DNA of 64,000 nucleotides, taken from Rhizobium sp. C4 (lineage in GTDB: Bacteria > Pseudomonadota > Alphaproteobacteria > Rhizobiales > Rhizobiaceae). A program made the translations under genes and the position numbers. Below the pieces are notes generated by a model, which was not told where the DNA came from, ran no database searches, and worked only from the letters and a program-made list of their open reading frames with translations. Location of the stretch: positions 434,001 through 498,000 of the forward strand of contig NZ_JAJNCX010000002.1 in NCBI RefSeq assembly GCF_021026315.1, written 5' to 3'. Below are positions 51,728-60,815 of the stretch, piece after piece. How positions within the stretch are numbered: position 1 is the stretch's first letter; every line of letters begins with the position of its first letter.

Positions 51728-54700
51728 TCATTGGCTCACACTCCTTGCGAGCCGGAGGGAGCGGATTTCGAACGGGGCGAAATCGAGCCGCAGTTCGCGT
51801 CCCGCATGGACAAGCGGTCTGGCGTCCCGTTCCAGCAGGTCCACCTCGGCTGCATCGCCGAAATGATCCGGCAGCATGAGGCTGACGCTCGCTCGGCTGC
51901 CTTGCGTTTCCCAAAGCCGGACAATGAGGTCGTCGCTTTTCTCGGCCTTCTTGACGCTTTCCACCGCAACGCCACTGCCTTCGAGGTCGAACAGGGATGC
52001 TGCCTCTTGCGCCAAACCCTCGCCGCCGCCGCGATAAAGACGCAAGGGCGCGTTGAAGGCTTCCGCGACCGCGGGGACGCCCTGGCCTTCAAACAGGCCG
52101 TGATGCACATGGATCGCGTAGCGGAAGCGATGCTCGCCCTGATCGGCCTCCGGCCAGGGATAGGTGGGTGACCTGAGCAGCGTCAGGCGCAGAAGACCAT
52201 CCTTGGCGTCATAACCGTATTTGCAGTCGTTGATCAGCGCGACGCCGAAATCCGGCTCGGACATGTCGACCCAGCGATGCATGACGGTCTCGAAGCGAGC
52301 CTGATCCCATGAGGTGTTGCGGTGTGTGGGGCGGCGGACATGGCCGAACTGGATTTCGGCTGTTGTTTCCCTGGCAAAGACATTGATCGGAAACGCGGCC
52401 TTGACCAGCGTGTTGCTCTGGCGCCATTCGATGAAAGTGTCGATCTCGACGGTCGATGCGCCCGCTTCCAGCGAGATGACCTGCACGATGCTGGACTGCT
52501 CGTAGCGCCAGACAAAGCGGAGCGCCGCACGGTAGGGTCCCGTCTCGACCACGTTGACGGATTGGAGATCGTCGATCTCCCAGCTTTGATCTTCGAAACT
52601 GTCGTCAATGTCCCAGGCGTCGTATTGCGCCGGCATGTCGCGGAAGGCGACGAGGCGATTGGCGAGTTCGCCGGGCGTCACAGCCTCGCGACCGGTCGAC
52701 TTGTCGACGATCGAGCTGATGCGGCCCTTCTTGTCGAAGCTGACCGAAAGACGTTCGTTTTCAAGGTGCGTCTGGGAAACCGAAAGGCCACCGGTGCCCT
52801 CGGCGGACGGGCCGGGCTGCGCAGCACCGATCAGGACGCCAAGTGCCGGGATGTCTTTCACCGGGCCAGCCTGCTGCCTGCTGCCGTCGGCGCGGGTGAT
52901 TGTCTGGGTCGGCACGTTTGTCCCGCCGAATGCCAGTTGAAGCGCGGCATCGCCGTCGATCGTCACCAGCCCCTCGCGGCGATGGCCGAGCGGATTGGCC
53001 ACCAGGATTTCGCCGTCGCCGGCAAAGGCCGATACGAGTTCGTCGCGCAGCCGCGCGGCCCCGGCGAAGAATTCCGCATAGTCGCGATCGCTGTCAACGA
53101 AGACCGCGCCGATCGAGGAGCCAGGCAGGATGTCGTGGAACTGGTTCAGGAGAACGATGCGCCACAGGCGATGCAAGGCCTCGGCAGGATAGGCCGTTCC
53201 CCGCTTGACCATTGCCAGCACGGCCAGCGCCTCAAGCTCGCGGAGCGTCTGTTCGGCGAGGCGGTTGTTACGTTTGTTCTTGGCGACCGAGGTCAGCGTG
53301 CCGCGATGGAATTCGAGATAGAGTTCGCCGTCCCAGGTCGGGAAGTCGGCCGGGTTTTCTGTCATCCGTTGCTGCAGACGCTCGAAGAAGGGGCGCATCC
53401 GGTCGTGCACCACCGTCGGGCAGCCCGGAATGCCCTTTTCCATTCTGCGGATGTTTTCCAGCATCTCGCGCGTCGGCCCGCCGCCGCCGTCGCCGTGGCC
53501 ATAGACGACGAAGAGCTCGTTGTTCAGCGCCTTCTGCCCATGCCGCTTCCAGGCGCCCATGATGTGCGTCGGCTTGAGGTCCGGACAATAGGTCGTGTTG
53601 ATGCCGGTCGAAGTGTAGGGCTGGGTCGTCAGGAAATAGGTTGCGACCTTCGTGCCATCGACGCCCTTCCACCAGAAGGTTTCGAAGGGCATGCGGTTGG
53701 TGTCGTTCCAGCTCATCTTGTGGGTGATGAACGTGTCGATGCCGGCAAGCTTCATCAGCTGCGGCAAGGCCGGCGAATAGCCGAACGTGTCGGGAAGCCA
53801 CATGATACGCGGGCGCACCGCGAACCGTTCCTCGTGATAGGCAACGCCGTGCAGGATATGGCGGACGAAGGACTCGCCGCTGGTGATGTTGGCGTCCGGC
53901 TCGAGCCACAGCGCGCCTTCGATCTCGAACGCACCCTGTTTGACCTTCTCGCGAACCCGCTCGAAAAGCTCCGGATAGTCCTCTTCAAGATAATCCAGAA
54001 GGACGCCCTGATTGAACATGAAGCGGTAGTCCGGATACTGATCCATCAGATTGAGGGCGGTGGCGATGGACCTCGCCGTTTTTTGCCGCGTCTCCCGGAC
54101 GCGCCAAAGCCATGCGACGTCGATATGGGTGTAGCCGGTGACGGTGATCACGGGCTTTTCCGAAAAATCCGTCGCCTGATAGATGGTCTCCGCAATTACC
54201 TCGGCTGCCCGAAGCGATGTTTCGAAGCGCTCCGCGTCCGCCGGGCGGAAATCGATTGCCGCGAGTGCGCCATCAATGCGGTTGAAGATGAATTCGCGGC
54301 GCGGATCGTCTTCGGCGAGCAGCCTTGCGACATCCAGCGGTGCGCGCAGATCATAATAGAGCTTTTCGGCGAGAGGATCGTGGATCATCAGGCGGCAGGC
54401 GAAACCCAGCTGCCGCCGGTCTTCGATCGTGCCCACCTCAATCAGGACGCGGTGGACCTGGCCTGCCACGGCTCGCTCTGCCAGCAGAACTTCACGGTGA
54501 TTGCCATCGCCACCCTGGACGATCTGGCCGTCGATGCGGGTCAGCAATTGCGGATCGGAACGCCCCATGACGTTGCCGAACTGAGCTTCGACCTTGAGGA
54601 ACACCCGCTTGCCGTCAACCTGCTCCGGCATGACGACCGAGCCGGCGAACCAGAAATACCCGTCGGGCTCACCCCAGACGAGATCCGGTCCGGCATCCAT

Positions 54701-54847
54701 CCAGCCGTCACCTGTGCCGGCAACCACGTCTGCGCGGTCCCGGTCTTCGGCACGCCGGAACTTGAGCGGCACATCGGCGGCAACCGGCAAGAAGACGCGC
54801 TCTCGCAATTCCGCAAGCAGCCGATCGAATTTTTGCAAGCGCCGCAT
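51728..54847 (-). CDS. GH38 alpha-mannosidase
   Basis: A 1039-residue enzyme of full GH38 length. The zinc site opens with TGYTHIDVAWLW (His241, Asp243). The nucleophile region is MWLPDTFGYSPALPQLMKLAG (Asp353). Further motifs are THKMSWNDTNRMPFETFWWKG and LNQFHDILPGSSIGAV with a zinc-ligand His and Asp. The ATG at 54847 has GGGAGG upstream. No signal peptide, so cytoplasmic. It is probably the first gene of the leftward glycan operon. Members hydrolyse alpha-mannosides, and an alpha-mannose-containing oligosaccharide is plausible, though other sugars cannot be excluded. Confidence 0.93.
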   Translation of the reverse strand: MRRLQKFDRLLAELRERVFLPVAADVPLKFRRAEDRDRADVVAGTGDGWMDAGPDLVWGEPDGYFWFAGSVVMPEQVDGKRVFLKVEAQFGNVMGRSDPQLLTRIDGQIVQGGDGNHREVLLAERAVAGQVHRVLIEVGTIEDRRQLGFACRLMIHDPLAEKLYYDLRAPLDVARLLAEDDPRREFIFNRIDGALAAIDFRPADAERFETSLRAAEVIAETIYQATDFSEKPVITVTGYTHIDVAWLWRVRETRQKTARSIATALNLMDQYPDYRFMFNQGVLLDYLEEDYPELFERVREKVKQGAFEIEGALWLEPDANITSGESFVRHILHGVAYHEERFAVRPRIMWLPDTFGYSPALPQLMKLAGIDTFITHKMSWNDTNRMPFETFWWKGVDGTKVATYFLTTQPYTSTGINTTYCPDLKPTHIMGAWKRHGQKALNNELFVVYGHGDGGGGPTREMLENIRRMEKGIPGCPTVVHDRMRPFFERLQQRMTENPADFPTWDGELYLEFHRGTLTSVAKNKRNNRLAEQTLRELEALAVLAMVKRGTAYPAEALHRLWRIVLLNQFHDILPGSSIGAVFVDSDRDYAEFFAGAARLRDELVSAFAGDGEILVANPLGHRREGLVTIDGDAALQLAFGGTNVPTQTITRADGSRQQAGPVKDIPALGVLIGAAQPGPSAEGTGGLSVSQTHLENERLSVSFDKKGRISSIVDKSTGREAVTPGELANRLVAFRDMPAQYDAWDIDDSFEDQSWEIDDLQSVNVVETGPYRAALRFVWRYEQSSIVQVISLEAGASTVEIDTFIEWRQSNTLVKAAFPINVFARETTAEIQFGHVRRPTHRNTSWDQARFETVMHRWVDMSEPDFGVALINDCKYGYDAKDGLLRLTLLRSPTYPWPEADQGEHRFRYAIHVHHGLFEGQGVPAVAEAFNAPLRLYRGGGEGLAQEAASLFDLEGSGVAVESVKKAEKSDDLIVRLWETQGSRASVSLMLPDHFGDAAEVDLLERDARPLVHAGRELRLDFAPFEIRSLRLARSVSQ

Positions 54848-54901
54848 TCAGCCTCCCGATGCCACCGTGAAGTGGCCCTCCCGAGCGCTGGAAAAATCTA
54901 T

Positions 54902-54914
54902 TGAAATATTTTCA
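54902..54914. promoter_or_regulatory. LacI-type palindrome, site A (GH38 promoter)
   Basis: TGAAATATTTTCA, perfect TGAAA/TTTCA arms, 55 bases before the GH38 start. It matches sites B, C and D nearby. Confidence 0.6.
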
Positions 54915-54985
54915 TTAACTCAGCGTTCTGAAGCCAGAATATTCAATGGCGGGGAAGAGCGCAAGACGACTTCTACGGCAAAATC

Positions 54986-55017
54986 AAAAAATCAGCCTGC
55001 CGAACAAGAAGGCTGAT
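54986..55017 (-). terminator. Intrinsic terminator of the LacI gene
   Basis: On the minus strand a perfect 7-bp stem (55011-55017 with 54991-54997), 13-base loop, then a T-run, starts 29 bases after the LacI stop. Confidence 0.75.
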
Positions 55018-55019
55018 AA

Positions 55020-55032
55020 TGAAAATTTTTCA
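55020..55032. promoter_or_regulatory. LacI-type palindrome, site B
   Basis: TGAAAATTTTTCA, perfect TGAAA/TTTCA arms, between LacI and GH38. It could form a loop pair with site A, 118 bases away. Confidence 0.5.
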
Positions 55033-55045
55033 ATCTTAATTTTGC

Positions 55046-56098
55046 TTATGTTCTCTTCTCGGGTGCCTGGGCAACGCTGGCGCGGACGACCAGGCTGCAT
55101 CCGAGTTCCAGTCGTTGTGTGGCGCGATCCGGATCGCTGGCGACGATATTCTGCTCCAGCAGCGCAAGGGCTGACGGCCCCATCTGGTGGATGGGCACGC
55201 GGATTGTGGTCAGCGGCGGATCGAGGAGTTCGCCGAGCGTCACGCCGTCAAACCCCATGACGGAAACATCGCCCGGGACTGAAAGGCCGGCGGCAGAGAG
55301 GCCGCGGAGCGCGCCGATCGCCAGATTGTCCGCCGCGCAGAAAATCGCCGTGACGCCATTCATGCCGCCATGGTCGGCGATCCACCGGGTGATGGCCTCC
55401 TCGGCACATTGCGGCTCGTATCCGCTGGCGCGCAGGATGCAGGCGTCGTCCATCGGCAACCCGTTGCTGCGGAAGGCGTCGATGAAGCCCTCATGCCTGC
55501 GCAGCACCGTCGCCCGGTTGCCCCATGTGACGTGTAGGATCCTGCGGTGTCCCTTGGAAATCAGATGGTTGGTGGCATGTCTTGCAGCAAAGCGGTTGGA
55601 TGGCACGACGCTGTCGATGCACATGTCCTGATCTTCACCATTCATCAGGACGGCGGGGATTCCCGACATTCTGATGCCGCTCAGAAACTCCCGTCCATCT
55701 TCGGCAATGACGATGATCCCGTCGGCGTTTGCATCCCTGGCGGCGCTGACGACGCCGCTGACCTCCAACCGGTCCTCGGGCGAATAGGGCACGAGCTTGA
55801 CTCCCAGCCGTTCGCATTCGCGGGCCAGTCCGCTCAGCATAGTCCAGGAGAAGAGATTGATATCGTTATGCGGAAGCTGATCCTTGTGGACGGCGAGGAG
55901 GACCGTGCCGAGCGTCGCGATCGTCGCCTTGGCCTTTCGTTCCGCCAGGTAGCCAAGGCGCTGGGCTACCGCGAGGACCCGGAGGCGAACCTCGTTCGAG
56001 ATCTGGGCGGTCCCGTTCAGGGCGTGGGATACGGTCGATATTGCGACCCCTGCCTCCCGCGCGACGTCCTTGATGCCAATCTTGCCGGTCCCAGCCAT
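55046..56098 (-). CDS. LacI-family transcriptional regulator (glycan locus)
   Basis: A 350-residue repressor. The HTH is GIKDVAREAGVAISTVSHAL followed by NGTAQISNEVRLRV. The effector domain shows GIIVIAEDGREFLSGIRM, VSVMGFDGVTLGELLDPPLTTIRV. It lies between GH38 and the divergent GH28 and is flanked on both sides by TGAAA-N3-TTTCA-like palindromes, which I infer it binds. Confidence 0.9.
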   Translation of the reverse strand: MAGTGKIGIKDVAREAGVAISTVSHALNGTAQISNEVRLRVLAVAQRLGYLAERKAKATIATLGTVLLAVHKDQLPHNDINLFSWTMLSGLARECERLGVKLVPYSPEDRLEVSGVVSAARDANADGIIVIAEDGREFLSGIRMSGIPAVLMNGEDQDMCIDSVVPSNRFAARHATNHLISKGHRRILHVTWGNRATVLRRHEGFIDAFRSNGLPMDDACILRASGYEPQCAEEAITRWIADHGGMNGVTAIFCAADNLAIGALRGLSAAGLSVPGDVSVMGFDGVTLGELLDPPLTTIRVPIHQMGPSALALLEQNIVASDPDRATQRLELGCSLVVRASVAQAPEKRT

Positions 56099-56162
56099 TT
56101 GCTTCTGTCTTCCCCATGATGTGTCCGATTTACTCGGTGACTTGGCTGACTATATCAAATCA

Positions 56163-56175
56163 TGAAAAAATTTCA
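56163..56175. promoter_or_regulatory. LacI-type palindrome, site C (LacI promoter)
   Basis: TGAAAAAATTTCA, perfect arms, about 65 bases before the LacI start, in the region divergent to GH28. Confidence 0.6.
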
Positions 56176-56282
56176 AGTAAAACAGCGGTGTTTGAAACAG
56201 GGCCAAAACGCAATTTCGATCTTGCTGGGATTTCGCCGGCAGTTTAACGATACGGCGGGGGGCGACGGAGGAATGGCGTCTC

Positions 56283-56301
56283 TTTTCATGAAAATATTTT
56301 C
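56283..56301. promoter_or_regulatory. LacI-type palindrome cluster, site D (GH28 promoter)
   Basis: Two overlapping palindromes, TTTTCATGAAAA (56283-56294) and GAAAATATTTTC (56290-56301), lie just upstream of GH28. The second shares the core of sites A to C but ends in C rather than CA. Confidence 0.5.
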
Positions 56302-56318
56302 TTTTTCAGGGTGATCAA

Positions 56319-57641
56319 GTGGACTTGTGTATCGATGCGGCCCCGGGAGATGTCACGGCAAGGCTCCAGAATTCCATCGACCGGATATCGGCTGCCGGCG
56401 GCGGGCGACTGGTCTTGATGGCGGGAGAACATGTTTGCGCCGGGCTCAGGCTGAGGAGCGGCGTGGAGGTGCATCTGAGCGAAGGCGCTGTCTTGAAGCC
56501 CGTCCCGAACTATGATCGCTATGCGCACACGACCGTCGAAAGCGTTGCGGAGGAAAGCAATCGTGCGATGTTCGTTGCCGAAAACGAAACGGCGATCAGC
56601 ATTTCCGGTCCTGGTCTGATTGACGCCGGGGGGAGTGCGTTCATTGACGGGGATCTGCCGGAGATGGGAACATGGATGCCGCGCCGGTTCCGTCCGCGCG
56701 TTCTGGTCCTTGATCGCTGCAAGGATATCGTCCTTTCCGGTTTCACGGTGGTCAATTCTCCGATGTGGACGCTGCATGCGATCGACTGTGCGCAGATCGT
56801 GGTGCGCGACGTCACCGTCGACAACGACCGGCGGATGCCCAACACCGATGGTTTCGTTGTCGATGCCTGCCGTGATGTGCTGATCGAACGCAGCACGTTT
56901 CGCACCGCCGACGACGGGATCGTGCTCAAGACCACCGCGCGTCCCGATGGAATGGCCGCAGGCGTCTGCCGCGACATCCGCATCCTGGGCTGCACGGTGG
57001 AGAGCAAGTCCTGCGCCATCAAGATCGGCACCGAAAGCCATGGTGACGTCATGTATGTGGTCGCGGATCATTGCGTGATCGAGAAGTCCAATCGCGGGCT
57101 GGGCATCTTTTCGCGCGACGGTGGCGCCATTACCAATGTGCGCTTCTCCAATATCGTGCTCGATTGCGCAGAGACGCGCGACGGCTTCTGGGGGTCCGGC
57201 GAGGCGCTGACCGTCAACGTTGTCGATCGGAAGCCCGATGTGAAGCCCGCCGGACGTGTCGCCAATCTCGTCGTCGAGAATGTGACAGGCGCCATGGAAG
57301 GCGCAATCAACCTCTTTGCCGAACGACCTGGGATGATCGACAACGTCAGGCTCAGCAATATCGCGATCGACCAGCGCAAGGGCGTGCTGGGCACGGCGGA
57401 AAGCTATGATCTTCGTCCCGGCGCTGCCGATCTCGTCCCCGCACCCGAAGCGGAAGGCCGGGCCAATGCGTGGGTCAAGGATGCCAGCGGCAAGGTCGTC
57501 GGGCTGGTTCCCTATCCCGGGGGCCTGCCGGGCCTCTACGCACACAATGTCGAAGGTTTGAAACTGGAAAACGTGTCCTTCTTCCGCCCCGTGCCGCTGC
57601 CGCAGGGCTGGAACGGCGAGGATGTCGTGATTTCAGCCTGA
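56319..57641 (+). CDS. GH28-family glycosidase (polygalacturonase-like)
   Basis: A 440-residue right-handed beta-helix enzyme. Active-site motifs are MPNTDGFVVDACRDV, FRTADDGIVLKTTARP (Asp pair), KIGTESHGDVMYVV (the usual GHG reads SHG). The start is GTG at 56319 after AGGGTG. No signal peptide is visible, so it probably acts in the cytoplasm on imported oligomers, unlike secreted polygalacturonases. It is divergent from LacI and probably controlled by it. Confidence 0.86.
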   Translation: MDLCIDAAPGDVTARLQNSIDRISAAGGGRLVLMAGEHVCAGLRLRSGVEVHLSEGAVLKPVPNYDRYAHTTVESVAEESNRAMFVAENETAISISGPGLIDAGGSAFIDGDLPEMGTWMPRRFRPRVLVLDRCKDIVLSGFTVVNSPMWTLHAIDCAQIVVRDVTVDNDRRMPNTDGFVVDACRDVLIERSTFRTADDGIVLKTTARPDGMAAGVCRDIRILGCTVESKSCAIKIGTESHGDVMYVVADHCVIEKSNRGLGIFSRDGGAITNVRFSNIVLDCAETRDGFWGSGEALTVNVVDRKPDVKPAGRVANLVVENVTGAMEGAINLFAERPGMIDNVRLSNIAIDQRKGVLGTAESYDLRPGAADLVPAPEAEGRANAWVKDASGKVVGLVPYPGGLPGLYAHNVEGLKLENVSFFRPVPLPQGWNGEDVVISA

Positions 57642-58026
57642 CCGCTCTTTCGCGTCCTTTGGGGATCCCGGCGATTCTTCGCTGCTGAAATGAGGGCGAC
57701 ACCGGGGTGAGTCGCGTCTGCATGGTGCGGCTCACGCCGTTCCTTTGCCTATGAACCGGTCCAATCCGCACTGAAATGCCCGGGCGGAGCGTCAGCCAAG
57801 GCGGACGTTCCGGCGCGCGGCCTCGAACGCGGCGGAGGGAATCGAGAGCGGTCTGGCTTGGGGCTGGAGGGGGCGGACCGGAAAAGCTTTCCCTCGGGCC
57901 GGCGTTGGGGGACGCATAAATTCCCCCAGCGGCGCCATTCTGAGAAGAAGTATATCTATAAATTTTATATACAATAATGTTGAATGTGCTCACATCCGGC
58001 CGGTCCGGACAATCGAGGAGTACATC
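57642..58026. other. Intergenic region with hairpin and palindrome
   Basis: No gene seen. A hairpin of nine pairs (57707-57715 with 57727-57735, one T-G wobble) may end GH28 transcription, though no T-run follows. An AT-rich palindrome GTATAT/ATATAC with an 11-base spacer at 57950-57972 lies about 55 bases before the Lrp-type gene and may be its autoregulatory site. Confidence 0.4.
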
Positions 58027-58491
58027 ATGGACCTGATCGACCGTAAGATCATTGCCGCACTTCAAGCCGACGCGACGCTCTCCGTCGCGCAGATCGCCGA
58101 ACAGGTGGCATTGTCTCAGACGCCGTGCTGGAAACGCATCCAGAAGCTGGAGCAGAGCGGTATCATTCTGCGCCGTGTTGCACTGATCTCGCCTGAAGCC
58201 GTCGGGCTCGGGCTGACGGTCTTTGTCGCGATCGAGGCGGCCGATCACAGTCCACAGTGGCGCGACAGGTTCTCGGAGACGATCGGAGCCATGCCGGAGG
58301 TGATGGAAATTCACCGTATGGCCGGGGAGATCGACTACATGCTCAAGGTCGCAGTTGCCGACATGGCCTCTTTCGATGCGTTCTATCGGCGGCTGACGGA
58401 GGCCGTCGCTTTGAAGAACGTGACCTCGCACTTTGCGATGGAGCGGATCAAGAGCACGACTGCCTATCCGGTGGATACGGTCCACCGGTGA
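58027..58491 (+). CDS. Lrp/AsnC-family regulator, DecR-like (cysteine-responsive)
   Basis: A 154-residue regulator. The HTH is in LSVAQIAEQVALSQTPCWKR followed by IQKLEQSG, then the RAM ligand domain (GLGLTVFVAIEAADHS, MAGEIDYMLKVAVADMASFDAFYRRL, TSHFAMERIKSTTAYPV). The shared runs TPCWKR, RMAGE-DY and SFAME-like FAMERIK closely resemble E. coli DecR, which responds to cysteine. Its place beside a sulfur block supports a thiol or cysteine signal. Confidence 0.87.
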   Translation: MDLIDRKIIAALQADATLSVAQIAEQVALSQTPCWKRIQKLEQSGIILRRVALISPEAVGLGLTVFVAIEAADHSPQWRDRFSETIGAMPEVMEIHRMAGEIDYMLKVAVADMASFDAFYRRLTEAVALKNVTSHFAMERIKSTTAYPVDTVHR

Positions 58492-58559
58492 GCGCGCCGC
58501 GTTTTCGCCTCAAAGGAGATGAATTTTCTCCTAATCGCGTCAGAAAGAGAATTTACAAA

Positions 58560-58578
58560 GTCTACAACTGTACTAGAC
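58560..58578. promoter_or_regulatory. Candidate Rrf2 operator, site 1
   Basis: GTCTACAACTGTACTAGAC, arms GTCTA/TAGAC with a nine-base spacer, lies 45 bases before the small membrane peptide gene. The same arms and spacing occur at 61010-61028. Confidence 0.65.
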
Positions 58579-58623
58579 TAATTCGCGTTCAAAGCTGCAT
58601 TCAACCCTGAACGGGAGGTTGCC

Positions 58624-58773
58624 GTGACGACAAGACAGACGACGAATTCGCATATCAAGATGAGTCAGAACTTCAGCGGGCACGCCCTTGCGCGAGCCCT
58701 GGGCTGGATGGCGTTCCTGGCTGCCTATGGTGTGGTTGCGGTTCTAGTTCTGAAGCCCGGAGCGTTTTTCTGA
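58624..58773 (+). CDS. Small 49-residue single-span membrane protein
   Basis: A short gene not covered by standard length cut-offs. GTG at 58624 has GGGAGG seven bases upstream. The product is a soluble N-terminal half, VTTRQTTNSHIKMSQNFSGH, then a membrane span GWMAFLAAYGVVAVLVL, and ends KPGAFF. It sits between a candidate Rrf2 operator and the Rrf2 gene. It may be a small membrane partner of a sulfur transporter or sensor. The family is not recognised. Confidence 0.6.
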   Translation: MTTRQTTNSHIKMSQNFSGHALARALGWMAFLAAYGVVAVLVLKPGAFF

Positions 58774-58960
58774 CGGGCGTGAAAGTCGGGGCGGCGGGCT
58801 GTTGACCCGAAGTCCGCCTCGCAAACCGCAAGCTCACCAGGCAGTCGAGATAATCGGCGGAGACCTGCGATGCACGAGTTCGAGACGAGAGTAACGAAGG
58901 TAGGCAGTCGGGCGCATGTGTCGCGCCCGGGGCTTTGTTGCCGAAAGGATTTGCAGACCA

Positions 58961-59419
58961 ATGCTCACCATGAAGGGCAAATATGGTTTGAAGGCGCTTC
59001 ACTATCTGTCGGGCATCCCGGAAGGGACCGTCGCGCAGTCGGTGGAAATCGCCGAGACATACGGCATGTCGAAGAAATTTCTCGACGCGATCCTGGCCGA
59101 TCTGCGCAATGGCGGCTTTGTCGAGACTCGCAAGGGCAGGAGCGGGGGCTATCGCCTGGCGCATCGCCCCGAGGAGATCATGGTGGGCCATGCCTTGCGC
59201 GTTCTCGACGGACCGCTGGCTCCGATCAGTTGCGCCAGCCGAACAGCCTATCAACGCTGCAGCGATTGCGCCGACGAGGCGACATGCGCCGTGCGCCTGT
59301 CGATGCTGGAGGTCCGCGAGGCGATTGCCTCAGTCCTCGATACGAAGTCGCTGGCCGACATGAGTGCCATGGTCGAAGCTGCGCGCATCGACGCGGAAGA
59401 GTTTCTGGAAATATCCTGA
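58961..59419 (+). CDS. Rrf2-family transcriptional regulator
   Basis: A 152-residue regulator. The N-terminal winged HTH is in MKGKYGLKALHYLSGIPEG and IAETYGMSKKFLDAILADL, then GGFVETRKGRSGGYRLA. Four Cys (SCAS, RCSDC, ATC) lie where Rrf2 proteins such as IscR, NsrR and RirA bind iron-sulfur clusters, but the spacing here is CASRTAYQRCSDCADEATC. The ATG at 58961 has AAAGGAT before it. The GTCTA-N9-TAGAC sites at 58560 and 61010 are its probable targets, so it could govern sulfur-source genes. Confidence 0.88.
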   Translation: MLTMKGKYGLKALHYLSGIPEGTVAQSVEIAETYGMSKKFLDAILADLRNGGFVETRKGRSGGYRLAHRPEEIMVGHALRVLDGPLAPISCASRTAYQRCSDCADEATCAVRLSMLEVREAIASVLDTKSLADMSAMVEAARIDAEEFLEIS

Positions 59420-59459
59420 GCGGAGCCATGCGGTTTCCGTTCCAACCCGGGAGGCGGAA

Positions 59460-60815
59460 ATGACGCATCACATCGTAATTGCAGGCGGCGGAGCCAGTGG
59501 GGCCATCATGGCGGCCAATCTGTTCCGGCTTGGCGATGGCGCGCTGCGCGTCACACTGGTCGAGGCGAGCGGCGAGATCGGCAAGGGTCTGGCCTATTCG
59601 ACCAACAATCCCTCGCATCTCTTCAATGTGCGCGCCGCACAGCTCAGCGCGTTTTCGGGCACGCCCGATCATTTTGAACGCTGGCTGGCGATTGCCTATC
59701 CGCAGATCGCCCGCAACGGCCCCTTCGTGCCGCGCGGCATTTATGGCGAATATCTCGAGGCGGCGCTGCGCGAGACGGCGCCCGTCGGCAAGTTTCGCGT
59801 CCTGAGCCAGGCCTGCGTCGGCATGCGCCAACTCGAAAATGGTGTCGAGGTGACGCTGGCCGACGGTTCGTCGCTGCCCGCGCATTTTGCCGTCGTAGCA
59901 ACCGGCTTCGGCATGCAGAAACCGAATGAGGGTTTGCTTTCCAATCCGTGGAACGACCCGCTGCCCGAGGACAAGGACGCGCGCGTTCTGATTGTCGGCA
60001 CCGGGCTGACCATGGTCGATACCGTCCTGTCGCTTCTCGACAACGGACACAGGGGCAAGATTATCGCCGTGTCGCGGCGCGGTCTGCTGTCGCAGCGCCA
60101 TGCGCTTCATCGCCCGCTGCAGCTCTCCACCGCCGATATACCGCTCGGCGCGAGCATCCATTATCTCAGCCGCTGGCTCACCGATCTTGTCCGCACGCAT
60201 GTGGCAAACGGGGGCGACTGGCGCGATGTCATGGACGGCATGCGCCCGCATATCCAGGCGGTGTGGAGGTATCTGCCGACGGAATCACGTCAGCGCTTCC
60301 TGCGGCATGCTGCAGCCTTCTGGGACATTCACCGCCACCGCATGCCGCCCGCGCAGGCCGAACGCATCGACGCTGTGCTGGAGAGCGGTCAGCTTGAGAT
60401 CGTCAAGGGCCGGTTCGTTTCGGCCACTCGATGCGGCACCCGCCTGTTTGCCGATATCGTGCGGTCGGGCTGGGACGAGCCGCAACCCTTCAAGGCTGAC
60501 GTCATCTATGACTGCCGTGGCGTGCGCCGTCGTGCGGATCAGACGTTGCCGGGCCTTCCCGGCGCGCTTGTCGAAGCCGGTGCGGCGCGGCTCGAGAAAC
60601 TCGGCCTCGGCCTGGAATTCGATCGCAATTGCGCGCTGGTCAACCGGGAAGGCGAGCCATCTGCCCGCATCTTCGGCATCGGCCCGGTGACGCTCGGAAC
60701 GTTCTGGGAATCGATTGCCGTTCCGGATATCCGCGAACAGGCACGTCTGATCGCCGAGAAGATTGCTTCCGGCGGGCGGGTGGCCCCGCGCAATTCCCTG
60801 GCCAGCCTGCCGTAA
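59460..60815 (+). CDS. FAD/NAD(P)-binding protein (sulfur block)
   Basis: A 451-residue protein with IVIAGGGASGAIMAANLFRLG and a second nucleotide loop RVLIVGTGLTMVDTVLSLL. YSTNNPSHLFNVRAAQLSAF matches the same family as 339-1931. The ATG at 59460 follows GGGAGG. It may transfer electrons for sulfur-compound oxidation together with the FMN reductase downstream; its substrate is unknown. Confidence 0.82.
   Translation: MTHHIVIAGGGASGAIMAANLFRLGDGALRVTLVEASGEIGKGLAYSTNNPSHLFNVRAAQLSAFSGTPDHFERWLAIAYPQIARNGPFVPRGIYGEYLEAALRETAPVGKFRVLSQACVGMRQLENGVEVTLADGSSLPAHFAVVATGFGMQKPNEGLLSNPWNDPLPEDKDARVLIVGTGLTMVDTVLSLLDNGHRGKIIAVSRRGLLSQRHALHRPLQLSTADIPLGASIHYLSRWLTDLVRTHVANGGDWRDVMDGMRPHIQAVWRYLPTESRQRFLRHAAAFWDIHRHRMPPAQAERIDAVLESGQLEIVKGRFVSATRCGTRLFADIVRSGWDEPQPFKADVIYDCRGVRRRADQTLPGLPGALVEAGAARLEKLGLGLEFDRNCALVNREGEPSARIFGIGPVTLGTFWESIAVPDIREQARLIAEKIASGGRVAPRNSLASLP

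Noticed and set aside
51624-51914. Minus-strand frame of 96 codons between GH105 and GH38
   Set aside because: It mostly overlaps the end of GH38 in another frame and has no ribosome site.
52322-54904. Plus-strand frame of 860 codons
   Set aside because: Antisense to GH38, which has full active-site motifs.
58514-58532. AGGAGA/TCTCCT hairpin as a terminator of the Lrp-type gene
   Set aside because: A six-bp stem with no T-run; too weak to call, although it may reduce read-through.
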